Below are positions 8,413-17,098 of a stretch of 64,000 nucleotides of DNA, in pieces. Origin of the DNA: Actinoplanes italicus (GTDB lineage Bacteria; Actinomycetota; Actinomycetes; Mycobacteriales; Micromonosporaceae). The stretch is from the NCBI RefSeq assembly GCF_003001815.1, contig NZ_PVMZ01000015.1, positions 186,001 through 250,000 on the forward strand, given 5' to 3'. Both the position numbers and the translations under genes were made by a program. The first letter of the stretch is position 1. The number at the start of each line of letters is the position of its first letter. Below the pieces are notes generated by a model. It had not been told where the DNA came from, ran no database searches, and worked only from the letters and a program-made list of their open reading frames with translations.

Positions 8413-9384
8413 ATGTTGGAGGAGCATGCGGCGTTGCGGTCCGCGGTGCGCGGCCTGGTCGGCTCCGCCGGGCCCGACGTGGATCTGTGGGCGAGGTTGT
8501 GCAAGGAGATCGGGGTCGCGGGGCTCACCATTCCGGAGGAGTACGGCGGAGCCGGCGCCACCCTGGCCGAGGCGGCGATCGTGCTGGAGGAACTCGGCCG
8601 GGTGCTGAGCCCCGTCCCGATGCTCGGCAGCCTGCTGGCCGTGGAAGCACTGCTGCGCTGCGGGGACGAGGAGGCGCGCGCCCGGCTGCTGCCCGCGATC
8701 TGCGCCGGTGAACGGACCGTGACCGCCGCCTGGGACGGTTCCGCGACCGTCGAGGACGGGCTGGTCAGCGGGGAGTTCCGGGACGTGTTCGCCGCTGATG
8801 TGCTGCTCGTCGTGGTGGACGGCAGACTGTACGAGGTGGAGTCCGGCGACGACGTCGGACACACCATCGACCTGAGCAGGCAGGTCGGCGCCGTGCGGCT
8901 CGACCGGCGCCCGGCCGTCCCGTCCGGCACGGCTGCCGACCTGCGTGACCTCGCCTGCGCGGCACTCTCCGCCGAACAGGTCGGCACCGCCGAGCGCGCC
9001 CTCGAACTGACCGTCGCCTACGTCAAGGAACGGCACCAGTTCGGACGGCCGATCGGCTCGTTCCAGGTGCTGCAGCATCGGCTCGCCGAGGCGTACGTCC
9101 GGGTACAGGCCGCCCGCTCCGCCTCCCAGACCGCCGTCGACGCCCTGGTCAGCGGCTCACCCGACGCCAGCAGGCTGGCCGCCGTCGCGAAGGTCACCTG
9201 CTCGGAGACGCTGCGCGCGACGGCCGCCGAGATGGTGCAGATGCACGGCGGCATCGCGATCACCTGGGAACACGACGCCCACCGGTTCCTGCGGCGGGCG
9301 TGGGCGTCCGCGCGGCTCTACGGACCGCCGGACGTACATGTCGCACGGCTCACATCGACGGTCCTGGTGGACTTCGCCCACTAG
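8413..9384 (+). CDS. fadE33: Acyl-CoA dehydrogenase FadE33-like
   Basis: Short acyl-CoA dehydrogenase subunit of 323 residues. The ATG at 8413 is 4 bp after the fadE32 stop and has AGAAAGAAG upstream; an earlier in-frame start would run back through the fadE32 tail. It contains PEEYGGAGATLAEAAIVLEELGR-type N-domain sequence, KERHQFGRPIGSFQVLQH in the helical domain and MHGGIAITWEHDAHRFLRR near the end. Its length equals the compact FadE33 type that forms heteromers with another FadE. Last gene of the block that matches mycobacterial fadD3-fadE33. Confidence 0.82.
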   Translation: MLEEHAALRSAVRGLVGSAGPDVDLWARLCKEIGVAGLTIPEEYGGAGATLAEAAIVLEELGRVLSPVPMLGSLLAVEALLRCGDEEARARLLPAICAGERTVTAAWDGSATVEDGLVSGEFRDVFAADVLLVVVDGRLYEVESGDDVGHTIDLSRQVGAVRLDRRPAVPSGTAADLRDLACAALSAEQVGTAERALELTVAYVKERHQFGRPIGSFQVLQHRLAEAYVRVQAARSASQTAVDALVSGSPDASRLAAVAKVTCSETLRATAAEMVQMHGGIAITWEHDAHRFLRRAWASARLYGPPDVHVARLTSTVLVDFAH

Positions 9385-9393
9385 CATGATCCG

Positions 9394-11538
9394 GTGCTTT
9401 CACCGGGGGACGTGCTCAACGGCCGCTACCAGTTGACCCAGCGGATCGCGGCGGGCGGCATGGGCGAGGTGTGGCGCGGCGACGACCTGCTGCTGCACCG
9501 GGAGATCGCGGTCAAGGTGCTCCTCCCCGCACTCATGTCCGATTCGGATTTCATCACCCGGTTCCGCTCAGAGGCCCGGATGATGGCCGCGCTACGCCAC
9601 CCGGGCATCGTGCAGGTCTACGACTACGGCGAGAACGCACAGGTCGGCGCACACCGGCTCGACTATCTCGTGATGGAGTACATCGACGGCACCCCGCTGT
9701 CGAAGAAGATCCAGCAGGCCGGTCGCCTCGGCGCTGGTGAGACGATGACCGCTGTCGCCCAGGTCGCCGACGCGCTGCACGCCGCCCACGAGGCCGGCAT
9801 CGTGCACCGCGACGTCAAACCCAGCAACCTGCTCGTCCGGCCGGCCGGCGCCATCGTGCTCGTCGACTTCGGGGTCGCCCGGTCCACCGGGATCACCGGC
9901 ATCACCAGCACGAACGTGGTGCTCGGCAGCGCACACTACATGGCGCCGGAACAGGCCGAGGGCCGGCCGGTCACGGCCGCCACCGACGTGTACGCGCTCG
10001 GCGCCGTCGCGTTCAGCTGCCTGACCGGGCGGCCGCCGTACGTCGGCGACAATCCGCTCGCGGTCCTCGCCCAGCTCGTCCACGGCCAGCCGCCGGTGCT
10101 GCCGCCGGACGTGCCGCCCGCGGTGGCGTCGGTGGTGCTGCGGGCGCTGGCCAAGGACCCCGGCCGGCGTTTCCCCAGCGCGTCCGGTTTGGCTGCGGCG
10201 GCTCGGGGCGCGGCCTCCCAGCCGGGCCTGATCGCCTCCGGCGGCAGCCCGCTGTCGTACGGGCCCGCGTCGCACGGTGCTGCCCTCTCTCCGGGTTCTG
10301 CTCTCCCGCAGGGTTCTGCCGCGTCGACCGGTTCCGCTCTGTCCCAGGCTCCTGGCCTGTCACACGGGACCGGATCGGCGCAGGGTGCTGCTTTGCCGCA
10401 CGGCTCGGGTTCGCCGCAAGGACCTGCCTCGCCGCACGGCTCGGGTTCGCCGCACGGGTCAGCGGTGCCGCAGTGGCCTACTTCGACGCATGGGGCTGCG
10501 CCATCGCACGGTTCTGGTTCGTCGCGCGGGCCTGCCTCGTCGCATGGGCCCGGTCATCCGCATGGCTCCGCCGCGTCCGGTGCGGTTCCGGTCTCGCCTG
10601 CCCGGCCCGGCGGCGCCGGGCCCGGGTCGTTCGCTCCCGGGTCGGCCCAGGTCGGTGGGCCGTCGCGCGGCCGCTACGCCGCGGGCTCGGCGACTTCGGG
10701 CTTCCCGGCAGCCGGCGCTGCCGGGGCCGGCTATGCCGGGTCTGCTGGAACCGGGTCTGCCGGGACCGGGTCTGCCGCGGGCTTCGCACCCGCCGCTGCC
10801 GGCCCGGCCGGCGGTGATGGCGCCGCCTCGGCGCGGCGGCGCAACATGACCGTGGCGCTCGCGGCCGCCGCCGTCGTGGCTCTGCTCGCGGGCGTCGGCA
10901 TCATCCTGGGCAACCGCGCCGGCGGCAGCCCTCCGATCGTCGAGTCGCAGGCCGGTGGTCTCCCAGCCGATCAGCCGCAGGCGGGCGGCGACGGCGAGAA
11001 GCCCCGCAACCGGACCAGCACCCGCCCGGGCGGACAGAAACCGTCGCCGAGGAGCGGGAATGCCACAGTGACGACCGCACCCGGTGAGGACGGGGCCACG
11101 GCCGGTCCGGACACCTCCGGAGAACCGACCGCCACCGCGACCACCGACCCGGGTGGCGGCCCGGGTGGCGACCCGGGTTCGACCACCCCGGTGACCAACC
11201 CGCACGACGACCCGGTCGAACTCTGCGGCGCCGGCTACACGGTGATCAACTCGAAGAAGCTGACGACGTCCGCCGGGGTGCTGCGTGGCACGATCTACCT
11301 GCTCCACCGCGCTTCCGGCGGAATGAACTGCGTGGTCACCATCAAGGCGAACACCCTCGACCAGAAGACCGCCATGGCTGCGGCGCTCGAGGTGCAGGAC
11401 GGCGTGACCAAGGCCGACAAGGGCTCGTTCCAGTACTACGCCGGCCCGGTGACCGCGGCGGCGCCGTCGACCTGCATCCGCTGGGGCGGCACGATCGGCG
11501 GCCTGACCTTCCTCAGCGAATGGTCCCACTGCACCTGA
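9394..11538 (+). CDS. Receptor Ser/Thr protein kinase with SapA-like extracellular domain
   Basis: PknB-type transmembrane kinase of 714 residues. The kinase domain spans about residues 10-270: glycine loop IAAGGMGEVW, catalytic Lys41 in AVKVL, HRDVKPSNLL at 138-147, DFG at 158-160 and APE at 184-186, all intact. A long Ser/Gly/Pro/His-rich linker (about 275-480) contains degenerate SHGSGSPQGP-type repeats. One transmembrane helix is at about 486-506, followed by a Pro/Thr/Gly spacer. The last 107 residues start CGAGYTVINS and contain SFQYYAGPVTAAA and CIRWGGTIGG. These resemble my memory of Streptomyces spore-associated protein A (SapA), here apparently used as a sensor. The GTG start is 9 bp after fadE33, suggesting co-transcription with the HIP genes. 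Confidence 0.88.
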   Translation: MLSPGDVLNGRYQLTQRIAAGGMGEVWRGDDLLLHREIAVKVLLPALMSDSDFITRFRSEARMMAALRHPGIVQVYDYGENAQVGAHRLDYLVMEYIDGTPLSKKIQQAGRLGAGETMTAVAQVADALHAAHEAGIVHRDVKPSNLLVRPAGAIVLVDFGVARSTGITGITSTNVVLGSAHYMAPEQAEGRPVTAATDVYALGAVAFSCLTGRPPYVGDNPLAVLAQLVHGQPPVLPPDVPPAVASVVLRALAKDPGRRFPSASGLAAAARGAASQPGLIASGGSPLSYGPASHGAALSPGSALPQGSAASTGSALSQAPGLSHGTGSAQGAALPHGSGSPQGPASPHGSGSPHGSAVPQWPTSTHGAAPSHGSGSSRGPASSHGPGHPHGSAASGAVPVSPARPGGAGPGSFAPGSAQVGGPSRGRYAAGSATSGFPAAGAAGAGYAGSAGTGSAGTGSAAGFAPAAAGPAGGDGAASARRRNMTVALAAAAVVALLAGVGIILGNRAGGSPPIVESQAGGLPADQPQAGGDGEKPRNRTSTRPGGQKPSPRSGNATVTTAPGEDGATAGPDTSGEPTATATTDPGGGPGGDPGSTTPVTNPHDDPVELCGAGYTVINSKKLTTSAGVLRGTIYLLHRASGGMNCVVTIKANTLDQKTAMAAALEVQDGVTKADKGSFQYYAGPVTAAAPSTCIRWGGTIGGLTFLSEWSHCT

Positions 11539-12105
11539 CGGTCACCTCCGCTCGCTCCCGGTGAGGTCGATGCCGATCCCGGACGGCACGGTGAGCGCCA
11601 CCCGCTCATGGATGATCCCGAGAGCCGCATCAGGCCGAACGCGACGCCGGCAGCTCACGGGAGAAAGCCGCAACGTTCGCATCGCCATGGGCCGCACCGT
11701 TGCAGGCCCAGGGCACGGCGATCGGCCAGACCTCCGCCGGAGACTCCTCGGCGTGATCTTGCGCGGTTCGAGTCGCCCGCGGCACCCACCATCACGGGTC
11801 GCCTGACGATCACCACGGCCGGTTCTGCCTGCCGCCGTCACCCGCGAGACACACGCTCGGGCTCAGCGTGTGCTCCCGAGGTCGCCGGCAGCAACGGTGA
11901 GATCCCACATTGCCGGTCCGTGGACATTCACCGCCGCCCTCACGACGGCAAGGCCGCACGCAATGGCTGCGTGTGACCCCACTGCCGCAGCACGGGCGCT
12001 CCACAACACCGCCCTCCCGAGCACCGGATCATGACGCGGTCTTCGATCGAGCTGGAAACCGCATGCAGGACCGCCAGACGTACACCACCACGTACGGCAG
12101 GCGGG
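11539..12105. other. 567-bp gap between kinase and hsaB, no gene seen
   Basis: This convergent gap holds only short open frames with Arg/Pro/His-rich translations, no ribosome binding sites and no recognisable domain. I see no KstR box and no strong terminator hairpin. Its base use is slightly less GC-rich than the flanking genes. Confidence 0.5.
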
Positions 12106-12762
12106 TCAGATCCAGTCGGTGTGGCGGGGCCACGAGAGCAGGGTGTCCACGACCTCGGGCGGCTCGTAGGGGGACGTCGGCGTGACAGTGGTGTAGCGGC
12201 TGCGGTGGAAGAGCAGCGGCGCGGTGTCGCGGCACGGCCCCAGGGTGGTGACCCGGCCGATGACGACGACGTGGTCGCCGCCCGGATGGACCGCTTCGAC
12301 AGCACACTCGGCCCACGTCAGGGCACCGGCGAGGACGGGCGCTCCGGACGGCGCCGGAGTCCAGTCGAGGGCGGCGAACCGGTCGGCGCCCCGGGTTCCG
12401 AAGAGCCGGGAGACGTCCCGCTGGTCGGAGGCGAGGATGTTGACGCAGAAGATCCCGGTGGCGTGGATGCGGCGCCAGGTGTCCGAGCCGTTCTGCGGGC
12501 AGAAGAGCACCAGCGGCGGGTCCAGCGACAGCGGCGCGAACGCCTGGCAGGCGAAGCCCGCCGGGCCGTCCGAGTCAGCCGTCGTGATCACCGTGACGCC
12601 TGTTCCGAAATGCCCGAACACCTGCCGGAACCGGCGACCGCCGTCGCCGGCCGGCAGAGATGAGGGATCGGCGGGAGACGAGGGGTCGGCGGGAGACGAG
12701 GGGTCGGCGGGAAGGGAGGGCGAGCCGGCGGGGTGGGAGAAGGAAGGCGGATGGGTGGTCAA
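12106..12762 (-). CDS. hsaB: Flavin reductase HsaB
   Basis: Supplies reduced FMN/FAD to the oxygenase HsaA for 3-HSA hydroxylation. The flavin-reductase domain runs from about residue 35 to the end: FGTGVTVITT, GFACQAFAPLSLDPPLVLFCP, and FCVNILASDQRDVSRLFG. The only plausible start is a TTG at 12762 whose last two bases overlap the hsaC stop (TTGA), giving 218 residues against about 187 in mycobacteria. The extra N terminus is a Pro/Ser/Ala/Asp linker made of three six-residue repeats (PADPSS). No ATG or GTG lies between this TTG and the domain. It is the last gene of hsaADCB, the order known from M. tuberculosis. Confidence 0.9.
   Translation of the reverse strand: MTTHPPSFSHPAGSPSLPADPSSPADPSSPADPSSLPAGDGGRRFRQVFGHFGTGVTVITTADSDGPAGFACQAFAPLSLDPPLVLFCPQNGSDTWRRIHATGIFCVNILASDQRDVSRLFGTRGADRFAALDWTPAPSGAPVLAGALTWAECAVEAVHPGGDHVVVIGRVTTLGPCRDTAPLLFHRSRYTTVTPTSPYEPPEVVDTLLSWPRHTDWI
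12662..12715. repeat. Three 18-bp tandem repeats in the hsaB 5' end
   Basis: Units start at 12662, 12680 and 12698 (GAGGGGTCGGCGGGAGAC, with one or two substitutions). They encode the PADPSS linker repeats of HsaB on the minus strand. Confidence 0.85.
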
Positions 12763-13667
12763 TGGCCGCCGCCGGCGGAGAAGCGGTGGCCCCAGACGCT
12801 GTGGGCCGTGGTCTGGCGGGCCACCCAGGTGGTGTCGTCGACGGTGAGGCCGCCGTAGCCGTACTCGATGTCGAAGCCGCTCGGGGTCCGGACGTAGAAG
12901 GAGACCATCTCGTCGTTGGCGTGGCGACCCAGGGTGGAGATCATCGGGGCTCTGTTGCGGGCGCAGCGGTCGATGGCCCGGCCCACGTCGTCGAGGGTCT
13001 CGGTCTCGATCATCAGGTGGATCAGGCCGCTGGGGGCCGGTATCGGTGCCAGGGCGACGCTGTGGTGGCGCGGGCCGCAGCCGAGGAAGCGCATCCACAG
13101 GGGGCGGTCGCTGGGCGGCAGGCCCAGGTGCTCGGGGACCAGCCGCATCGAGTCGCGGAGGCGGAAGCCCAGGACCTCGGTCCAGAACCGCAGGGACGCG
13201 GGGTCGTCGCGCGCGGGCAGGACGACGTGGCCCATGCCCTGGTCACCGGTGACGAACCGGGTTCCGTACGCGCTCAGCGACGGCCGGGTGTCCAGGGCCG
13301 CTCCGCAGAAGAACTCGAGGCGGTTGCCGGCCGGGTCGTCGACGCTGATCAGGTGGGAGACGCGGCGGTCGGCGAGCTCGTCGGCACCGGCCGGCTTGAC
13401 GGCTATGCCGGCCTCGTCGAGAGTCTGGACGAGCCTGGTCAGAGCGGCCGGGTCGGCCAGTTCCCAGCCGGAGGCGGCCAGGCGGTCCTTCTCGCCGGGC
13501 ACCACCACGATGCGGGCCGGCAGGTCGTCCATGCGCAGGTAGACGGCCTGCGGGTCGGGGCCGCGGCCCTCGGTCATGCCGAGCACCTTGACACCGAAGT
13601 CGCGCCAGGCGGGCAGGTCGGTGGCTTCCACACGCAGGTAGCCGAGCGATCGGATCAGGTTGCTCAC
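12759..13667 (-). CDS. hsaC: 3,4-DHSA extradiol dioxygenase HsaC
   Basis: Iron(II) type I extradiol dioxygenase of 302 residues that cleaves the aromatised ring A catechol (3,4-DHSA) in the meta position. Two glyoxalase/VOC modules are visible. The metal ligands fall at His147 (GMGHVVLP), His217 (GLIHLMIE) and Glu268 (GFDIEYGYGG), and the catalytic His pair at 201-202 (PRHHSVAL). All agree with BphC-type enzymes. The start is a GTG overlapping the hsaD stop (GTGA). Confidence 0.95.
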   Translation of the reverse strand: MSNLIRSLGYLRVEATDLPAWRDFGVKVLGMTEGRGPDPQAVYLRMDDLPARIVVVPGEKDRLAASGWELADPAALTRLVQTLDEAGIAVKPAGADELADRRVSHLISVDDPAGNRLEFFCGAALDTRPSLSAYGTRFVTGDQGMGHVVLPARDDPASLRFWTEVLGFRLRDSMRLVPEHLGLPPSDRPLWMRFLGCGPRHHSVALAPIPAPSGLIHLMIETETLDDVGRAIDRCARNRAPMISTLGRHANDEMVSFYVRTPSGFDIEYGYGGLTVDDTTWVARQTTAHSVWGHRFSAGGGH

Positions 13668-14479
13668 GAGCGGTCCTCTCCGGACGGAGACAGGAAGTCG
13701 ATGGCCAGGCGGTTGAACTCGTCGAATCTCTCCAGGTGGGCCCAGTGGCCGCAGCCGCCGAAGACGTGCAGGCGGGCGTTGCGCAGGACCTTCAACGCGA
13801 CCAGGGCGCCATCGAGCGGATTGACGCGGTCCTCGCGGCCCCAGACGAGCAGGGTCTCGTGGCGGAGGCGGTGCGCTTCGCGCCAGAGCATCCCTTCCTC
13901 GTACGTGCGCGGGTCGCTGAACGACGCACCCATCTCGCGCATCGCCCGCATGGCCGCCGGGTCGCGCGCGGCCTGGAAACGTTCCTCGATCAGTTCGTCG
14001 GTGATCAAGGACGGATCGAACACGAGGGTACGGAGGAACGCGCCCAGCCGTTCGCGGCTCGGGTCACGGCCGAACGCGCCGAGTCGCTTGACCCCCTCGG
14101 TCGGGTCGGCGGAGAAGACGTTGAGTGAGAGTCCGCCGGGTCCCATCAGGAGCAGTCGCCGGGCCCGTTGCGGGTGTGTCAGAGCGAATCGCACGGCCGT
14201 GCCGCCGCCGAGCGAGTTGCCGATCAGGTCGACCTGTTCGATGCCGAGCTTGTCGAGCAGGGCGGCGAGCTGCGAGGCGGCGTGGGTGAAGTACTGCCCG
14301 ACGATGGGGTCGCCGAGCGAGCCACCGTATCCGGGCTGGTCGACCGCGATGACGTCGAAGGAGGAGGCGAGCGCGGGGATCGTACGACCGAAATTGCTCT
14401 TGGCGGAGGCACCGGGACCGCCCCCGTGGAGCAGGACCACCGGAGGCCCCGCGCCGTCGCGGTGAAAGGCGAGTGTCAT
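13664..14479 (-). CDS. hsaD: Meta-cleavage product hydrolase HsaD
   Basis: Alpha/beta hydrolase of 271 residues that splits the C-C bond of the ring-opened product 4,9-DSHA into DOHNAA (HIP-like acid) and HHD. The oxyanion segment LLHGGGPGAS, nucleophile Ser89 in GNSLGGG, Asp217 in GREDRVNPLDG and His245 in GGCGHWAHLE form a complete triad. DPTEGVKRL and MLWREAHRLR are hallmark HsaD segments as I remember them. The ATG at 14479 is 4 bp after the hsaA stop. A longer upstream frame overlaps hsaA and is not used. Confidence 0.95.
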   Translation of the reverse strand: MTLAFHRDGAGPPVVLLHGGGPGASAKSNFGRTIPALASSFDVIAVDQPGYGGSLGDPIVGQYFTHAASQLAALLDKLGIEQVDLIGNSLGGGTAVRFALTHPQRARRLLLMGPGGLSLNVFSADPTEGVKRLGAFGRDPSRERLGAFLRTLVFDPSLITDELIEERFQAARDPAAMRAMREMGASFSDPRTYEEGMLWREAHRLRHETLLVWGREDRVNPLDGALVALKVLRNARLHVFGGCGHWAHLERFDEFNRLAIDFLSPSGEDRS

Positions 14480-14483
14480 GGGT

Positions 14484-15650
14484 TCACACCATCGCGTCGT
14501 TGAGCGGCAGGCCGAACTCGCCGCGGCCGAACATGGACAGTGCCCGTTCCGGGTCGTTGATCGCGTGGACCCGGCCGGAGTGGGCGTCGCGCCAGAAGCG
14601 CTGGATCGGGGTGCCGACCGCGAGCGCGCGGCCGCCGGAGTTCTCGAAGAGGCGGTCGACGGCGCGGATGGCGAACGCGGTCCCGCGGACCTGGTCGCGG
14701 CGTATCCGCAGGCGCAGCGGCATGGGGAGTTTGGCGCCGGCCGTGGTGAGGTCCATGAGTTCGCGCATGTTGGCCTCGACCGCGTACCAGGCGGAGTCGA
14801 TGTCGGCGGCGGCCTCGGCGACGCGGACCTGCGAATGCGGGTCCTCGGCTGCCTTGACGCCGGCATAGGCCGCCCGGACCCGCTCGCGGGTGTAGTCGAC
14901 GTGGGCGCGGTAGGCGCCGGTCGCCATGCCGATGATGGGCGTGGTGATCGCGTAGGTGAAGATCGACGCGTACGGGATCCGGTAAAGGGGTCCCGGGTTC
15001 TGCTCCTGGCCGGGGCAGACGCAGCGGGCCGTGTCGTTGAAGCTCAGCGCGCGGTGGGCCGGGACGAAGGCGTTGTCGACGACGATGTCGTTGGAACCGG
15101 TGCCGCGCAGGCCGACGGTGTGCCAGACGTCCTCGATGGTGTAGTCGGCGGCCGGCAGCAGGAAGGTGCAGAAGTCGGCGGGCGTGCCGTCGTCGCCGGG
15201 TGGGACGATGCCGCCGAGCAGCACCCAGGTGGCGTGGTCGCAGCCGGACGAGAAGCTCCAGCGGCCGTTGACGCGGTATCCGCCGTCGACCCGGGTGATC
15301 TTGCCGGTGGGCGCGTACGACGACGACATACGGGTGCTCGTGTCGGTGCCCCAGACCTCCTGCTGGGCCCGGTCCGGGAAGAGCGCGAGCTGCCAGGGGT
15401 GCACGCCGACGACCGAGGCGACCCAGCCGGTGGAGCCGCAGGCCGAGGCGATCTCGCGGACCGCGGTGAGGAACGTGAGCGGGTGCGCCTCGTAACCGCC
15501 GAAGCGGGCCGGTTGCAGCAGGCGGAAGAAGCCGGTCTCGGCGAGCGCCTTGACGGTTTCCGGTGCCAGCGCGCGGCGATCCTCGGTCTCCTGAGCGCGC
15601 TCCCGCAGAACAGGTAACAGTTCTCGAACTCCGGCGAGGACCGCTTCCAT
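14484..15650 (-). CDS. hsaA: 3-HSA hydroxylase oxygenase HsaA
   Basis: Flavin-dependent monooxygenase with an acyl-CoA dehydrogenase fold, 388 residues, which ortho-hydroxylates 3-HSA to the catechol using flavin reduced by HsaB. Distinctive segments are ETGFFRLLQPARFGGYE, ACGSTGWVASVVGVHPWQLA, YRVNGRWSFSSGCDHA and the C-terminal QRFWRDAHSGRVHA. The ATG at 15650 has GAGGGA upstream. First gene of hsaADCB and divergent from kshA across a KstR box. Confidence 0.95.
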   Translation of the reverse strand: MEAVLAGVRELLPVLRERAQETEDRRALAPETVKALAETGFFRLLQPARFGGYEAHPLTFLTAVREIASACGSTGWVASVVGVHPWQLALFPDRAQQEVWGTDTSTRMSSSYAPTGKITRVDGGYRVNGRWSFSSGCDHATWVLLGGIVPPGDDGTPADFCTFLLPAADYTIEDVWHTVGLRGTGSNDIVVDNAFVPAHRALSFNDTARCVCPGQEQNPGPLYRIPYASIFTYAITTPIIGMATGAYRAHVDYTRERVRAAYAGVKAAEDPHSQVRVAEAAADIDSAWYAVEANMRELMDLTTAGAKLPMPLRLRIRRDQVRGTAFAIRAVDRLFENSGGRALAVGTPIQRFWRDAHSGRVHAINDPERALSMFGRGEFGLPLNDAMV

Positions 15651-15696
15651 GAGATCCCTCCAGGCTGGTTGGCCGCGTGTCGAGCGCCCCCTATAC

Positions 15697-15710
15697 TAGA
15701 ACACGTTCTA
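15697..15710. promoter_or_regulatory. KstR operator between hsaA and kshA
   Basis: TAGAACACGTTCTA matches TNNAACNNGTTNNA exactly and is nearly a perfect palindrome. It lies 46 bp from the hsaA start and 21 bp from the kshA start, so it can control both divergent operons. Confidence 0.92.
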
Positions 15711-15731
15711 CCTGACGACCAGGAGCGGCTC

Positions 15732-16859
15732 ATGAGCATCAGCCAGCAACCGCGCACCATCGACGTCGGCAGACCACCCGCGAGATTCGCCCGGGGCTGG
15801 CACTGCCTGGGGCTGGCCGAGGAGTTCCGCGACGGCCGGCCGCACGCGATCGAGGCGTTCGGCACGAAACTCGTGGTCTTCGGCGACTCGGACGGCGCGT
15901 TGCACGTGCTCGACGGCTACTGCCGGCACATGGGCGGCGACCTCACCCAGGGCACGATCAAGGGCGACACGATCGCGTGCCCGTTCCACGACTGGCGGTG
16001 GAACGGCGAGGGCCGATGTGTCGAGGTGCCGTACGCGCATCGCATCCCGATGCGGGCCCGCACCCGCTCCTGGACGACCTGTGAACAGAACCGTCAGCTG
16101 TTCGTCTGGAACGATCCGCAGGGCAACCCGCCACCGCCCGAGGTCGCGATCCCCCGCATCGAGGGCGCCTTCTCCGACGAGTGGAGCGACTGGACCTGGG
16201 ACTCGGTACGCATCGACGGCGCGAACTGCCGGGAGATCATCGACAACGTCGTCGACATGGCGCACTTCTTCTACATCCACTTCGCCTTCCCGACGTTCTT
16301 CAAGAACGTCATGGAGGGTCACGTGGCGGCGCAGTTCCTGAACACCCGGCCGCGGCCGGACGTGCCGTCCGCGGCGAGCCAGTCCGGGGAGTCCACGCTG
16401 CGGTCGGAGGCCGCCTACTACGGGCCGTCCTACATGATCGACTACCTCTACAACGACTGGAACGGCATCAACATCGAGTCGGTGCTGATCAACTGCCACT
16501 ACCCGGTCAGCCCGGACTCGTTCGTGCTCCAGTGGGGCGTGATCATGAAGCGCCTGCCCGGCCTGACGACCGAGCAGGCGGCCAGGGCTGCGGCGAAGTT
16601 CTCCCAGAGCATCGGCGTCGGGTTCCTGCAGGACGTGGAGATCTGGAAGAACAAGACCCGCATCGACAACCCGCTGCTCTGCGCCGAGGACGGGCCGGTC
16701 TACCAGCTGCGGCGGTGGTACGAGCAGTTCTATGTCGACGTCGACGACATCACCGACGACATGGTGGCCCGTTACGAGTTCGAGGTCGACACCACCCGCG
16801 CGGTGCAGACCTGGGAGGCCGAGGTCGCCGAGAACCAGGCGCGGGCCGCCGCGTCATGA
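15732..16859 (+). CDS. kshA: 3-ketosteroid 9-alpha-hydroxylase oxygenase KshA
   Basis: Rieske non-heme iron oxygenase of 375 residues that hydroxylates 3-ketosteroids at C9; with the KstD 1,2-dehydrogenation this opens ring B. The Rieske cluster ligands are Cys64, His66 (YCRHMGG), Cys83 and His86 (CPFHDW). The mononuclear iron site is DNVVDMAHFFYIHF, with His178 and His183, and an Asp in FLQDVEIW. The ATG at 15732 follows AGGAGCGG; an upstream in-frame start would run through the KstR box. It overlaps the next small gene by 4 bp. Confidence 0.95.
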   Translation: MSISQQPRTIDVGRPPARFARGWHCLGLAEEFRDGRPHAIEAFGTKLVVFGDSDGALHVLDGYCRHMGGDLTQGTIKGDTIACPFHDWRWNGEGRCVEVPYAHRIPMRARTRSWTTCEQNRQLFVWNDPQGNPPPPEVAIPRIEGAFSDEWSDWTWDSVRIDGANCREIIDNVVDMAHFFYIHFAFPTFFKNVMEGHVAAQFLNTRPRPDVPSAASQSGESTLRSEAAYYGPSYMIDYLYNDWNGINIESVLINCHYPVSPDSFVLQWGVIMKRLPGLTTEQAARAAAKFSQSIGVGFLQDVEIWKNKTRIDNPLLCAEDGPVYQLRRWYEQFYVDVDDITDDMVARYEFEVDTTRAVQTWEAEVAENQARAAAS

Positions 16860-17098
16860 GCGAACGCTCCGAATACCTGGAGGGCGGCCTGGTCGGCGTC
16901 GGCTGCGACGAGTGCGGGATGCCGGTCCGGGCCGGCAAGCGCAGCACGATGCAGACCAGCGTCCAATGGACCGGCGGGGCGTGTGCGCTGCTCACCGCCG
17001 AGGCGGGCGGGCGGCCCACGGCGCTCGTGCCGACCTGCCCGAAACTGCGCGAAAGCATCGACCGAGCGGTACGTGAGGGCCGTCTGGAGGTGAGTTGA
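16856..17098 (+). CDS. Small Cys-containing protein between kshA and kshB
   Basis: An 80-residue protein translated from an ATG that overlaps the kshA stop (ATGA), and ending one base into the kshB ATG. Translation of all three genes is thus coupled. It has a CDECG pair near residue 17, two further cysteines (ACALL and TCPKL) and the segment STMQTSVQWTGGA. The four cysteines could bind a zinc or iron-sulfur centre. I do not recognise a family. Its position suggests a role with the KshAB hydroxylase, perhaps assembly or electron transfer, but that is inference. Confidence 0.75.
   Translation: MSERSEYLEGGLVGVGCDECGMPVRAGKRSTMQTSVQWTGGACALLTAEAGGRPTALVPTCPKLRESIDRAVREGRLEVS

Noticed and set aside
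11561..12004. Short open frames in the gap after the kinase gene
   Set aside because: Arg/Pro/His-rich translations, no ribosome binding sites, overlap of several frames; typical of high-GC noise.
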